DNA of 23,012 bases from a virus, in the IMG/VR virus record IMGVR_UViG_3300034110_000922, positions 1 through 23,012 of that record, one strand, 5' to 3'. The notes below the pieces were generated by a model. That model searched no databases. It worked only from the letters and a program-made list of their open reading frames with translations, and was not told the DNA's origin. The translations under genes were made by a program, and so were the position numbers. Positions 1 to 7,467 of the stretch are shown piece after piece. Positions within the stretch are counted from its first letter, which is position 1. Each line of letters begins with the position of its first letter.

Positions 1-376
1 ATTCTTTGTAATACTCAAGGATTATGTCCTTTTCGTATAGTTTATCTTTAACCTGTTGTTCACTCATTCCAAAGTGAAATACTAATCTATCATCTTTATC
101 ACTATCCTTTTCCCAAGCCAACGCAATTACTTTGTCAATTGCATCTTTCATACAAAAAAAATCGGAGTTTTGAATGAGCTCCATATCTATTCCGTCTCTA
201 TTCAATACTCCTACTTTTTTAATTTCTTCAGTATCAGGTGGTGTTGGATTCCCATTTGCGGGGTTTGTGTCCCAATCATCACCAAATACATCAGTGGTTT
301 CTGAGAAAATAAACTCGTAAGTTTTGTTTCCTCTGTAATTTGCCCCTAATCCGTTAACAAAAACTAAATAACTCAT
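1..376 (-). CDS. Unidentified protein, N-terminal part (runs off the window)
   Basis: The reading frame is open from an ATG at 376 to the left edge of the window, giving 125 residues with no stop. It begins MSYLVFVNGLGANYRG and continues with a YEFIFSE strand, an acidic Pro/Asn-rich loop (about residues 30-50) and a helical region rich in Lys, Asp and Glu. I do not recognise the family. Its ATG overlaps the TGA of the upstream gene (ATGA), which implies translational coupling in one operon with the two genes to its right, so it probably shares their promoter near 1826. The operon context suggests a virion-associated or assembly role, but that is inference only. Confidence 0.8.
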   Translation of the reverse strand, partial: MSYLVFVNGLGANYRGNKTYEFIFSETTDVFGDDWDTNPANGNPTPPDTEEIKKVGVLNRDGIDMELIQNSDFFCMKDAIDKVIALAWEKDSDKDDRLVFHFGMSEQQVKDKLYEKDIILEYYKE

Positions 377-1620
377 AGGATATTACCTTGTGGGGATACC
401 TTAAGTTGTTTGTTTTTATTTTCAAATACTAAATTACCTTTATTAGTCTTACCAACAAAAGTTATAAATGGGAAATTATTAACAATCTTTTTTGATATTT
501 CAGCTTGAGCTTCAGTTAAAGATAATCTTTCAATTTCTTTTGAGTATCTTATTTTTTTTGATTCTGAAATAACTTTTTGTTCTTTTTTCTTGTTATTAAC
601 AAATTTCTTTTCATTTTCATTAACTACAACATAACTTTTAAGAACTTTTTCAATTGTTGATTCACTGAAAATACTGTTTAAAGCTGAATTAACATAATCT
701 TCTTCTTTAAATTCCATTTCATCCATAAATCCTTCTGCCATTTCACCCTCAGGTTCTTCAATTGGTTCTTCTTCAGTATCAATATCAATTTCGTCTTCTT
801 CTGAACCCATATCTTCCATTCCATAGTCAGAATCTTCTTCACCATCAAATCTTGTTAAGATTTCTTCTTTGTCTTCTTCATCTAATGAATTTAAATCTAA
901 AGAAGATAATATTGAATTAATAACATATTTCACATCTTTACTTGATAACTCGTCTTCACCTGAATAATCTCTAATCTTTTGAGCCAACTTACCAGTTAAC
1001 TTTTGGATAGACTTAAATGTTACAGGTTCACCTTCACCACCTTCTGACGGTTCTCCACCCATATCTTCCATATCAGGTAAATCCATGTCCATATCCGGCT
1101 CTTCACCTTCAGGAGACATTGGTAATTCCTCATCTGATGGAGGTGTTGACATTGCGTCCTCAGGAGCCGGTGCCGGAGCTGGTTCAGGAGATGGTGGTGG
1201 TAAATCTGAAGGTTCTTCAGTTGGAGCATCCATTTTTGGTTGAGGTGTCTTCAACATATATTTTTTATCTTCAGTAAATAAAGATATACCTTCACTAATA
1301 CCATTAACTCTGTTAAGTTCACCAGCCATTAAGTTTAATTTTCTCATTGCCGCAGAATATGATGAAAAATGTTTTCTATTTTTAATAACATCAATATAAT
1401 CTGAAGTAGATTCGTTAATTTGTTTCTTAATAATATATCCTAATCTTTCTTTAACAATCTCATAGGTATTACCATCCGCCAATGTGATTCTGTAATCAAT
1501 TGAAGATGTTTCATTTATAGAATTTGGGATTGCTTCTTTATATCTCGCAATTTCCATAATTCTTTGTAATTTTTCAATTCCTTGTAGTTTTTCACTACCG
1601 ATTGGTTTTATCTTACTCAT
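373..1620 (-). CDS. Large acidic, proline-rich protein, probably virion- or scaffold-associated
   Basis: This 415-residue protein has three visible parts. The basic N-terminal region (1-120) contains paired helices. The central region (about 125-205) is low complexity and made almost entirely of Pro, Ala, Glu, Asp, Met and Gly, including a PAPAPAPE run. It is followed by a helical segment and a second very acidic stretch (about 255-300). The C-terminal 60 residues look folded and end in short beta strands. No enzyme motif is seen. Extreme acidity with a disordered centre is typical of phage scaffold/core or linker proteins, but no family could be named. It starts at an ATG 5 nt after the small gene 1626-1811 and overlaps the next gene by ATGA. 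Confidence 0.85.
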   Translation of the reverse strand: MSKIKPIGSEKLQGIEKLQRIMEIARYKEAIPNSINETSSIDYRITLADGNTYEIVKERLGYIIKKQINESTSDYIDVIKNRKHFSSYSAAMRKLNLMAGELNRVNGISEGISLFTEDKKYMLKTPQPKMDAPTEEPSDLPPPSPEPAPAPAPEDAMSTPPSDEELPMSPEGEEPDMDMDLPDMEDMGGEPSEGGEGEPVTFKSIQKLTGKLAQKIRDYSGEDELSSKDVKYVINSILSSLDLNSLDEEDKEEILTRFDGEEDSDYGMEDMGSEEDEIDIDTEEEPIEEPEGEMAEGFMDEMEFKEEDYVNSALNSIFSESTIEKVLKSYVVVNENEKKFVNNKKKEQKVISESKKIRYSKEIERLSLTEAQAEISKKIVNNFPFITFVGKTNKGNLVFENKNKQLKVSPQGNIL

Positions 1621-1625
1621 TTTTT

Positions 1626-1811
1626 TTAATTATTTAATCCATTAAATCCACCAAGGGTTATTGCAGTTAATTGAACAATAGTGTCCGCAGAATTTGACAT
1701 ACTACTATATATTGGGTGTGGTTGTATTGATGAAGTACATGCTTCACAATTAGTCACACCTGTATAATTAATTAACTTATAAGTATAAGTTCCCGACGAA
1801 AGTACTGCCAT
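1626..1811 (-). CDS. Small unidentified protein heading a three-gene operon
   Basis: This 61-residue protein has an ATG start and is rich in Thr, Ser, Tyr and Asn, with two close cysteines (NCEAC, about residues 17-21). It has no signal peptide or membrane helix. The composition resembles small beta-rich phage structural or decoration proteins, but no family is recognised. A TATTTAT promoter-like element lies 14 nt before the ATG. The next gene starts only 5 nt after its stop, so it appears to lead the operon that continues leftwards to the window edge. Confidence 0.75.
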   Translation of the reverse strand: MAVLSSGTYTYKLINYTGVTNCEACTSSIQPHPIYSSMSNSADTIVQLTAITLGGFNGLNN

Positions 1812-1825
1812 GTTATTTTTTCTTT

Positions 1826-1832
1826 ATAAATA
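1826..1832 (-). promoter_or_regulatory. Candidate late promoter (TATTTAT)
   Basis: On the minus strand the sequence is TATATTTATAAAG, ending 14 nt before the ATG at 1811. It belongs to the set of TATTTAT elements found ahead of nearly every minus-strand transcription unit here. Confidence 0.5.
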
Positions 1833-1841
1833 TACAGAAAA

Positions 1842-2603
1842 TTAGGATTTTTTTAGATTAAGTAAAAAATCTATGTTTTGTTCCATTAAAGAAAGTTCTT
1901 TATCTAAAAGATTATTCTCTAAATTAAATAATTTTTCTAAATAATCACTTCTTCTTAAGTATTTAAACACCAAATTCTCGTAAGAATATTCACCTTCTTT
2001 TTTAAGACCTGAACTACGATATTTTTTAAGTTTTTCTTTAAACTTTTTAATATATTCTCGAGCCTCATCAATATCCTTTTCAGTTGCGTTATCAACAACA
2101 GTATCAATTTGATTTTTCCAGTGATTAATTTTTGATTTAAGAATTTTAGTGTCAATATTTGAATCTTCTTTTTCAGGTTTTACATCCCACTCGTCATATA
2201 GAACTGAATAAACCCCTGAACTAAAATGTGCTTCAGATGCGTTTTGAACATATAGTTCAACTTCATACCCAAAGATTTTAATATCGTGATTGGTATTAAA
2301 AATAGTTTTTTTAACTTTAAATAATTCTTCGTAAAGTGATAATTCAGTATCTGAAAATTGGATAAAATCACAAACCACGTGTAAATCAATGTCAGAATAC
2401 TCAGACCAATTATAATTGGCTAAAGAACCTGTGAAAATAACATCTTCAATTAATAAAGGAACACCAATAAAATCAATAAATTCATTGGCTGTTTGAAGTA
2501 GTTTTTCTCTTACTTCTTTTCTTAATTTTTGATTCTCATCCCAAATTTTTGAGTTGAGCTCATCTTTAGAAAAAAAACTTTGGATTATATTATTATCTTT
2601 CAC
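1842..2603 (-). CDS. Minimal nucleotidyltransferase (DNA polymerase beta superfamily)
   Basis: The 253-residue protein carries the polymerase-beta-type signature. GS at residues 59-60 (FTGSLANYNW) is followed by DID at 71-73 (SDIDLHV), and a plausible third acidic ligand, Glu116, lies in the strand YEVELYV. In this superfamily these residues bind the metal and nucleotide and transfer an NMP to a protein, RNA or small molecule. The C-terminal half is helical and Lys/Glu-rich, perhaps a substrate-binding bundle. The only reasonable start is GTG at 2603, just 5 nt after a TATTTAT element, so the mRNA may be leaderless. The substrate cannot be told from the sequence. An AMP-transferring regulator or an antitoxin-like NTase are alternatives. 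Confidence 0.85.
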   Translation of the reverse strand: MKDNNIIQSFFSKDELNSKIWDENQKLRKEVREKLLQTANEFIDFIGVPLLIEDVIFTGSLANYNWSEYSDIDLHVVCDFIQFSDTELSLYEELFKVKKTIFNTNHDIKIFGYEVELYVQNASEAHFSSGVYSVLYDEWDVKPEKEDSNIDTKILKSKINHWKNQIDTVVDNATEKDIDEAREYIKKFKEKLKKYRSSGLKKEGEYSYENLVFKYLRRSDYLEKLFNLENNLLDKELSLMEQNIDFLLNLKKS

Positions 2604-2608
2604 AAATA

Positions 2609-2615
2609 ATAAATA
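2609..2615 (-). promoter_or_regulatory. Candidate late promoter (TATTTAT)
   Basis: The minus strand reads GATATTTATTATTTGTG, where the final GTG is the predicted start of the nucleotidyltransferase gene. The 5-nt gap would give a leaderless message. Confidence 0.4.
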
Positions 2616-2623
2616 TCAACTAA

Positions 2624-2866
2624 TTACAATCTTTTATATTTGTATGTTTTTGAAATGTTTTTATTAAAAAAACTTCCCTGTGATTCCGCCATTCTAAATC
2701 TTGTATAAACTTCATGAGGTACCCCCTCATATTCATACTGAGCACCTGTTTTAAAATCAACAATTAGTTTTTTACTCTCCGTGTTGAAATCTGTTTTAGT
2801 AATGTTTGATGATTCAATTTCACAAATAATATTTGTTCCACTGATTGTTTCTTTTGTAATTGCCAT
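2624..2866 (-). CDS. KTSC-domain protein
   Basis: This 80-residue protein is almost entirely one KTSC domain (the domain first noted at the C-terminus of some lysyl-tRNA synthetases). The diagnostic pattern is visible: LIVDFKTGAQYEYEGVP (about 34-50), then a helix with AESQGSFFNKNI (about 58-69), and the closing YKYKRL. Stand-alone KTSC proteins are common in phages and bacteria, and their molecular role is not established. It has an ATG start and lies 20 nt before the nucleotidyltransferase gene. It has its own TATTTAT element 16 nt upstream and faces the ClpC-like gene divergently. Confidence 0.88.
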   Translation of the reverse strand: MAITKETISGTNIICEIESSNITKTDFNTESKKLIVDFKTGAQYEYEGVPHEVYTRFRMAESQGSFFNKNISKTYKYKRL

Positions 2867-2882
2867 AACTTTTTTTTTAATG

Positions 2883-2889
2883 ATAAATA
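2883..2889 (-). promoter_or_regulatory. Candidate late promoter (TATTTAT) for the KTSC gene
   Basis: The minus strand reads TTATTTATCATTAAAA and ends 16 nt before the ATG at 2866. It lies 9 nt from the divergent host-like box at 2899. Confidence 0.45.
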
Positions 2890-2898
2890 ATTTTGAGT

Positions 2899-2906
2899 TA
2901 CATTTG
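2899..2906 (+). promoter_or_regulatory. Host-like -7 box of the ClpC-like gene
   Basis: TACATTTG matches the Bacteroidota -7 consensus TAnnTTTG, 48 nt before the ATG at 2955. A clear TTTG -33 box is missing; a T-run occupies that position. The box lies just upstream of an in-frame TTG at 2910, so transcription would start near or after that codon, which supports the ATG at 2955 as the real start. Confidence 0.5.
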
Positions 2907-2954
2907 TAGTTGAATTTAAGAACAAATTCATTTAATTTTAATAAAAACTATTTT

Positions 2955-5018
2955 ATGACAGATTCAGTTGAAGAGGGTGGGAAACTACCAAAAAAAGCAG
3001 AGGTAAATTCAAGTACTCCTGTTTTAGACAATTTTAGTCGTGACCTTATTAAACTTGCCGAAGAAGGTAAGTTAGACCCCGTTGTCGGTAGGGAAGACGA
3101 AATATTACGTATTGCCCAAATCCTTTCAAGAAGAAAGAAAAACAACCCAATTATCATCGGTGAACCTGGTTGTGGTAAGACGGCAATTGTTGAGGGATTG
3201 GCAATGAAGATTTTTGAAGGTGATTGTCCAAGAAACTTGGTTGACAAACGTATTCTTTCATTAGAGATGAATTCAGTTGTTGCCGGAACAAAGTATCGTG
3301 GTCAATTTGAGGAACGATTAAAGGTTATCTTGGAAGAAATTCAAGCAAACCCAAATGTTATTTTATTCATTGATGAAATACATACCATTGTCGGAGCAGG
3401 TAATGCCTCAGGTTCCATGGACGCATCCAACATCTTAAAACCAGCATTATCAAGAGGTGAAATACAATGTATTGGAGCAACCACATTGGATGAATACAAA
3501 AAACAAATTGAGAAGGATGGGGCGTTAGATAGACGTTTTCAAAAAGTAATTGTTAGCTCTTCAACAAAAGAAGAAACATTACAAATTCTTAAGAATGTTA
3601 AAGACAGATATGAAAATTATCACAAGGTAAACTATACCGATAGTATTCTACAAATCTGTGTTGATTTAGCTGAACGATATATCACAGACAGAGAGTTTCC
3701 TGACAAAGCATTTGACATCTTAGATGAAGTCGGAGCAAGAGCTCAGGTAGATGTGAAAAATCCTGAAATAATTGACGAATTAAAACGTCAGGCATTAGAA
3801 ATTAAACAACAAAAGTTACTTGTTGTTAAAAAACAGAATTACGAAGAAGCTGCGAACTTAAGAGATAAAGAAAAGAAAGTTTTATCACAACTTGATATTG
3901 AAAAGAAGAAGTTTGAACAAACTCTTTTGGATAATAGAAAGACAATTTCTGAAGAATTGGTTTATGAGGTGGTGTCAACAATGACAAAAATACCTCTAAC
4001 AAAACTTAATTTAGATGATAAAATTGCTCTTATTAATTTAGAGGAAGAGTTAAATAAATCAGTAATTGGACAAAAAGAAGCGGTTACAAAGATTGCAAAA
4101 TCTATTCGTAGAAATAGATTAGGTATCAAAGACCCAAATAAACCAATTGGTTCATTTATATTCTTAGGTTCAACAGGTGTTGGTAAGACATTATTGGCAA
4201 AAGAATTGGCAAGACAAATCTTTGGTAGTGATGAAAATCTTATCCGAGTTGATATGTCTGAATATCAAGATAAACATACCGTATCTCGTTTGATTGGTTC
4301 ACCTCCAGGTTATGTAGGATATGATGAAGGTGGTCAACTTACAGAACAAGTTAAAACCAAACCATACTCTGTGGTATTATTTGACGAGGTTGAGAAGGCT
4401 CACAAAGATATATTCTCAGCATTACTTCAACTGTTGGATGAAGGTTACATGACGGACAGTTTTGGAAGAAAAATCAATTTCAAGAATTGTCTAATCATTA
4501 TGACATCAAATCTTGGGGTGAAAAAGATGCAAGAGTTTGGAGCAGGTGTTGGGTTTAGTAAGACAGGTAATGTTTATACCAACGAAGAACTTAAGAAAAC
4601 AATGTTAAACAAAGAATTGAAGAACCACTTCGCTCCTGAGTTTATCAATCGTTTAGATGAGGTAATTGTATTCAACACACTTCAAAATGACGATATTCAA
4701 AAGATTGTTTTGGTTGAAGTTAACAAATTGAAATCTCGTTTGTCAAAATTGGGATATAACATTAACTTCGGTCAGTCAGTAATTGACTTTGTTTCAAAAG
4801 TTGGATTTGATGATGTTTACGGAGCACGTCCTTTGAAAAGAGCGATTCAAGAAAAGATTGAAGACTACATTTCAGATGAAGTATTACGTGAAAAAATTGT
4901 AATGGATAAGTCCTACAATATTGAAATCAATGAAGAAGAAGTGTCAATATCAGAAGTTGAAGCCCAACCTGATGAAACACCAAAAGTGAAAAGACCAAGA
5001 AAGAAAAAGGGGGAATAA
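2955..5018 (+). CDS. clpC-like: ClpC-like double AAA+ unfoldase lacking the N-terminal domain
   Basis: This 687-residue protein has two AAA+ modules. Module 1 has Walker A GEPGCGKT (69-76), pore loop KYRG (113-116), Walker B ILFIDE (136-141) and a DRRF arginine-finger region (192-195). A short UVR-type middle segment (YEEAANLRDKEKK, about 296-308) marks ClpC rather than ClpB. Module 2 has Walker A GSTGVGKT (405-412), pore loop GYVG (452-455), Walker B VVLFDE (473-478) and sensor-2 GARPLKRA (623-630). A VGF tripeptide (532-534) corresponds to the ClpP-docking loop of ClpC, so it probably feeds host ClpP; no clpP is seen in the window. The usual N-domain of about 140 residues, which binds adaptors, is absent. 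The ATG at 2955 is chosen over an in-frame TTG at 2910. Its stop codon lies in the terminator loop. Confidence 0.95.
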   Translation: MTDSVEEGGKLPKKAEVNSSTPVLDNFSRDLIKLAEEGKLDPVVGREDEILRIAQILSRRKKNNPIIIGEPGCGKTAIVEGLAMKIFEGDCPRNLVDKRILSLEMNSVVAGTKYRGQFEERLKVILEEIQANPNVILFIDEIHTIVGAGNASGSMDASNILKPALSRGEIQCIGATTLDEYKKQIEKDGALDRRFQKVIVSSSTKEETLQILKNVKDRYENYHKVNYTDSILQICVDLAERYITDREFPDKAFDILDEVGARAQVDVKNPEIIDELKRQALEIKQQKLLVVKKQNYEEAANLRDKEKKVLSQLDIEKKKFEQTLLDNRKTISEELVYEVVSTMTKIPLTKLNLDDKIALINLEEELNKSVIGQKEAVTKIAKSIRRNRLGIKDPNKPIGSFIFLGSTGVGKTLLAKELARQIFGSDENLIRVDMSEYQDKHTVSRLIGSPPGYVGYDEGGQLTEQVKTKPYSVVLFDEVEKAHKDIFSALLQLLDEGYMTDSFGRKINFKNCLIIMTSNLGVKKMQEFGAGVGFSKTGNVYTNEELKKTMLNKELKNHFAPEFINRLDEVIVFNTLQNDDIQKIVLVEVNKLKSRLSKLGYNINFGQSVIDFVSKVGFDDVYGARPLKRAIQEKIEDYISDEVLREKIVMDKSYNIEINEEEVSISEVEAQPDETPKVKRPRKKKGE

Positions 5019-5032
5019 ACCCCCTTTTTTTT
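5004..5032 (+). terminator. Intrinsic terminator after the ClpC-like gene, probably bidirectional
   Basis: The 10-bp stem AAAAAGGGGG / CCCCCTTTTT has a 6-nt loop that contains the TAA stop, and eight T residues begin within the 3' arm. The opposing A-run also gives a U-tract on the minus strand, where the M20 peptidase gene ends at 5037, so one hairpin could serve both converging genes. Confidence 0.9.
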
Positions 5033-5036
5033 ATGA

Positions 5037-5855
5037 TTAAAAATTAAAAACTTGTGAACTGTGTATGAATTTGTATTTCTGTTTACCGAGCTCTTCAATT
5101 AGTTTTTTACCTGTATTCATACCTGCAAAAACTTCATGAACAACAACATATTCATTTGGTGTGTGATAGTTGTGATATCCGATTGAAAAGTTAATACAAG
5201 AAAAATCAAACTTCTTACGAAGTTGCCAAACATCAGTGTAAGGATGTTGCATATATTTTGGTTCAGACAACATACCTTCAGAAAGAACTTTTTTAGCCTT
5301 TGTTTCAAATTCAGAATCCGTTTCAAATACTTTAACACCATAACAATATTCTGTTACCATGTAGTCGTCAGGAGCATCAAATTGAATTGCGTAACCTACA
5401 TTACTAAAAAAATCCCTGTCAGCTTCTTTTGAACCCAAACAACCAACTTCTTCAGACACAAACAGAGCAACTTTAATTACATCAAAGACTTCCAATAACT
5501 GAAGACAAGCAAACACTCCACACTTATCATCACCACCAATACCTGTTGGGTTACCCAAATCGTTATACGCCTTAAGTGATAAACTTAAATTACCTTTTGA
5601 GTCTTTAAGTTGTTCTTCATGAATATTGATTGTATCAATGTTATGAACCGTATCGGTATGTGCAACAATACAAGGATAAAATTCACCCTCGTTTATTTCA
5701 CCTTTTGTGACATAAACATTTCCAAAGTCATCAACTTTAAAATTGTGTTTTTTTTCGGTTAAATATTCAACCAAAAATTCAATCATTAAATCTTCTTTAA
5801 ATGATTTTGTAGGTATTGACAATACCTTTTTTAAGAAATCAACATTTTCTATCAT
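5037..5855 (-). CDS. M20-family metallopeptidase (peptidase T / aminoacyl-histidine dipeptidase-like)
   Basis: The 272-residue protein contains the dizinc core of M20 peptidases: HTD in VAHTDTVH (H66, D68), the bridging Asp in GGDDKCG (109-110), the catalytic and ligand Glu pair EE (135-136) in SEEVGCLGS, an Asp in QFDAP (160), and a late histidine in YHNYHTPNEY (228 or 231). Families of this type remove amino acids from di- and tripeptides in the cytoplasm. It is shorter than bacterial PepT (about 410 residues), so the dimerisation lid is probably reduced. There is no signal peptide. It converges on the ClpC-like gene across a shared terminator and could finish peptides released by Clp proteolysis (inference). 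M42-type specificity is possible. Confidence 0.88.
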   Translation of the reverse strand: MIENVDFLKKVLSIPTKSFKEDLMIEFLVEYLTEKKHNFKVDDFGNVYVTKGEINEGEFYPCIVAHTDTVHNIDTINIHEEQLKDSKGNLSLSLKAYNDLGNPTGIGGDDKCGVFACLQLLEVFDVIKVALFVSEEVGCLGSKEADRDFFSNVGYAIQFDAPDDYMVTEYCYGVKVFETDSEFETKAKKVLSEGMLSEPKYMQHPYTDVWQLRKKFDFSCINFSIGYHNYHTPNEYVVVHEVFAGMNTGKKLIEELGKQKYKFIHSSQVFNF

Positions 5856-5861
5856 AGCTTA

Positions 5862-5891
5862 TAAAGATAAGCCATTTTTCAATTAAAACAA
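5862..5891 (-). promoter_or_regulatory. Host-like promoter of the M20 peptidase
   Basis: On the minus strand TTG (5889-5891) is followed after exactly 19 nt by TATCTTTA (5862-5869), one base from TAnnTTTG. Only 6 nt separate the box from the ATG at 5855, so the transcript may be leaderless. It lies partly within the end of the upstream gene. Confidence 0.5.
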
Positions 5892-6962
5892 TTCAGGATG
5901 ATATAAAAAATTTAAGAAAGTATCATAATCAATTTTAACGGTTTGGTTAAATTCATTTTTACTATGATTACTATATGTAATAAGTATTTTTCCGTCATCA
6001 ACATCTCGAATTATGAATTTGTTTGGTGTCTTTTCACCAAATGTTTTTTGTGAAGGAAATTCATACCATTTATTAAATTCACTATACTTTAACTTTGATA
6101 ATTTTTCAAGTATTTCAGAGTTCTTACGATAAGAATCAATATTATCACTATTTTCAATTTTTTCCATGATTTTATCAAGATTCCAAGTTACACTTCTGTT
6201 AAAACCTTCATCATCATAATTTTGACTATCAAAATATGCGTAATAATCTTCATATAAATCTTCATCAAACTGTATTCCCAATTGGTCAATACTTGTTTTT
6301 AACATATCTGAAAGTTTAGCGTCTTTGTCTTCACCAGATTTATCCCAAGTATTTAAAAGAATTGCAACAGTTGTCATGTAGAGATTAGTACATTTTTTCT
6401 CAAAGATATTTAAAGGAAGTAAAGCGTTACATAATTTAGATGTGACATATTGTCTTAATCCTTTAACGAGTGCTTCATCATATTCACTTGAATAATCGTA
6501 AATAATACTATCTATCTCATTTGAAAATTCATTTTTTAACCACTTACAAATTTCAATAACTTTATCGTTATGTTCTGTTAAATTCTCTACGGAAAGACTA
6601 GGTCGTAATATTTTTACTATTTGTTTGACCCTATCTAAATTCTCATTATTGAAATAATGTAGTAAATAACCCTCATCCCAATCATAATCCATAGAATAAT
6701 CATCAACAAAAACATTACCTCCATAATATCCTCCTTGGAAAGCGACTCTAATTAAATAACCGTTATTAGTTTCATCATTATTTCTAGTGAAAAGGTCAAC
6801 ATAATCATCAGTATCAAACGTTAAATAAACCAAAGACTTACCAAGATTTTTTTCATTTACTCTCGTAATACGTAAAATATCTTCATCGTCTTCGTACCTA
6901 ACAAAATTTGCAGTAACTAAATCTTCCGTAAAATCTTTTAATGCATGATAAAGTTGACTCAT
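5883..6962 (-). CDS. Unidentified acidic 359-residue protein
   Basis: This soluble, Asp/Glu/Tyr-rich protein has no signal peptide, membrane helix or recognisable active-site motif. The N-terminal third is beta-rich, with a GYLIRVAFQGGYYGG segment at about 68-82; the middle is helical, and the C-terminal region ends in short strands (GKILITYSNH). It starts at the ATG at 6962, has a TATTTAT element 13 nt upstream and stands alone between the M20 gene and the tmRNA. The even composition and length make it a real gene, but I do not recognise the family and propose no function. Confidence 0.8.
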   Translation of the reverse strand: MSQLYHALKDFTEDLVTANFVRYEDDEDILRITRVNEKNLGKSLVYLTFDTDDYVDLFTRNNDETNNGYLIRVAFQGGYYGGNVFVDDYSMDYDWDEGYLLHYFNNENLDRVKQIVKILRPSLSVENLTEHNDKVIEICKWLKNEFSNEIDSIIYDYSSEYDEALVKGLRQYVTSKLCNALLPLNIFEKKCTNLYMTTVAILLNTWDKSGEDKDAKLSDMLKTSIDQLGIQFDEDLYEDYYAYFDSQNYDDEGFNRSVTWNLDKIMEKIENSDNIDSYRKNSEILEKLSKLKYSEFNKWYEFPSQKTFGEKTPNKFIIRDVDDGKILITYSNHSKNEFNQTVKIDYDTFLNFLYHPELF

Positions 6963-6975
6963 TAAACTTTTTTTT

Positions 6976-6982
6976 ATAAATA
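6976..6982 (-). promoter_or_regulatory. Candidate late promoter (TATTTAT)
   Basis: The minus strand reads AGTATTTATAAAAAAAAG, ending 13 nt before the ATG at 6962. Confidence 0.5.
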
Positions 6983-6983
6983 C

Positions 6984-7014
6984 TTGGTTAAAGAAGAATA
7001 TATTTATATCTTTA
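6984..7014 (+). promoter_or_regulatory. Possible tmRNA promoter
   Basis: TTG (6984-6986), a 20-nt spacer and TATCTTTA (7007-7014) give a near-match to the host promoter pattern about 21 nt before the mature tmRNA 5' end. That distance would require 5' trimming by RNase P. A TATTTAT element (7001-7007) overlaps the same site, so late-type transcription is an alternative. Confidence 0.4.
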
Positions 7015-7035
7015 CAACATAGTTCTTTGATTTAT

Positions 7036-7429
7036 GGGGCCGAGATTGGCATTGATTCACATACTTTAGTATGTGGTGCACGCAGTGAAATGTTTCCTAT
7101 CACTATAATCTATGGTAACAAATGTTAAATGGCAACACAATTGCAAAACTTTCTACACTCGGTTTAATCCGTACTGAAGAAGTATCTGTAGCATAATCTA
7201 AGATTAAACTACTATGGGCCGGTAAGCATATGCCTTGAAACAGAAGCTCGTAATGTGATGTGGTTTCTATCCGAAAAGAAACAAGTGGAGGATTAGTTCT
7301 CAGTAAACCGAACCACTATAAAATAAGGGAATTGTGTAGTTTTGGATTGTTTAGAAAAACAATAACCTAAGCGTGTAGTACCATATAATAACGATGGGGA
7401 AGACGGCGGTTCGAATCCGCCCGGCTCCA
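7036..7429 (+). ncRNA. ssrA: tmRNA (transfer-messenger RNA)
   Basis: The 5' end GGGGCCG (7036-7042) pairs with CGGCTCC (7422-7428) as the tRNA-like acceptor stem. The T-arm is GGCGG-TTCGAAT-CCGCC (7405-7421). TAAGCGTGTAGTACC near 7370-7384 matches the conserved tmRNA 3' segment, and GGTGCACGC near 7075 matches the 5' segment. CCA is not encoded. The best tag frame starts at GGC 7131 and ends at TAA 7194-7196, which lies in a hairpin (GTAG-CA-TAATC / GATTA-AA-CTAC, 7188-7212) resembling helix 5. It gives a 21-residue tag starting GNTIAKLS and ending TEEVSVA. tmRNA rescues stalled ribosomes and tags the product for proteolysis. No smpB is seen, so host SmpB would be needed. Confidence 0.95.
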
Positions 7430-7438
7430 CTTATTATT

Positions 7439-7467
7439 AAAACCTCATTGAAAAATGGGGTTTTTTT
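7439..7467 (+). terminator. tmRNA terminator
   Basis: The 11-bp stem AAAACCTCATT / AATGGGGTTTT has a GAAA tetraloop and a T-tract to 7467. It begins 10 nt after the tmRNA 3' end. The facing hydrolase gene stops at 7466, inside the T-tract. Confidence 0.88.

Noticed and set aside
1017-1277. Plus-strand frame opposite the proline/acidic linker gene
   Set aside because: Its His/Pro/Leu-rich product is the antisense of a low-complexity Pro/Glu/Asp region, a common artefact.
2910-2954. TTG start adding 15 residues to the ClpC-like protein
   Set aside because: The TTG is immediately downstream of a TACATTTG promoter box, so the RNA would start at or after it. ATG 2955 begins a natural N-terminus.
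7132-7167. Alternative tmRNA tag frame (ATQLQNFLHSV)
   Set aside because: It ends in SV, unlike known tags, and the SVA frame's stop lies in a better helix-5-like hairpin. Kept only as a less likely alternative.
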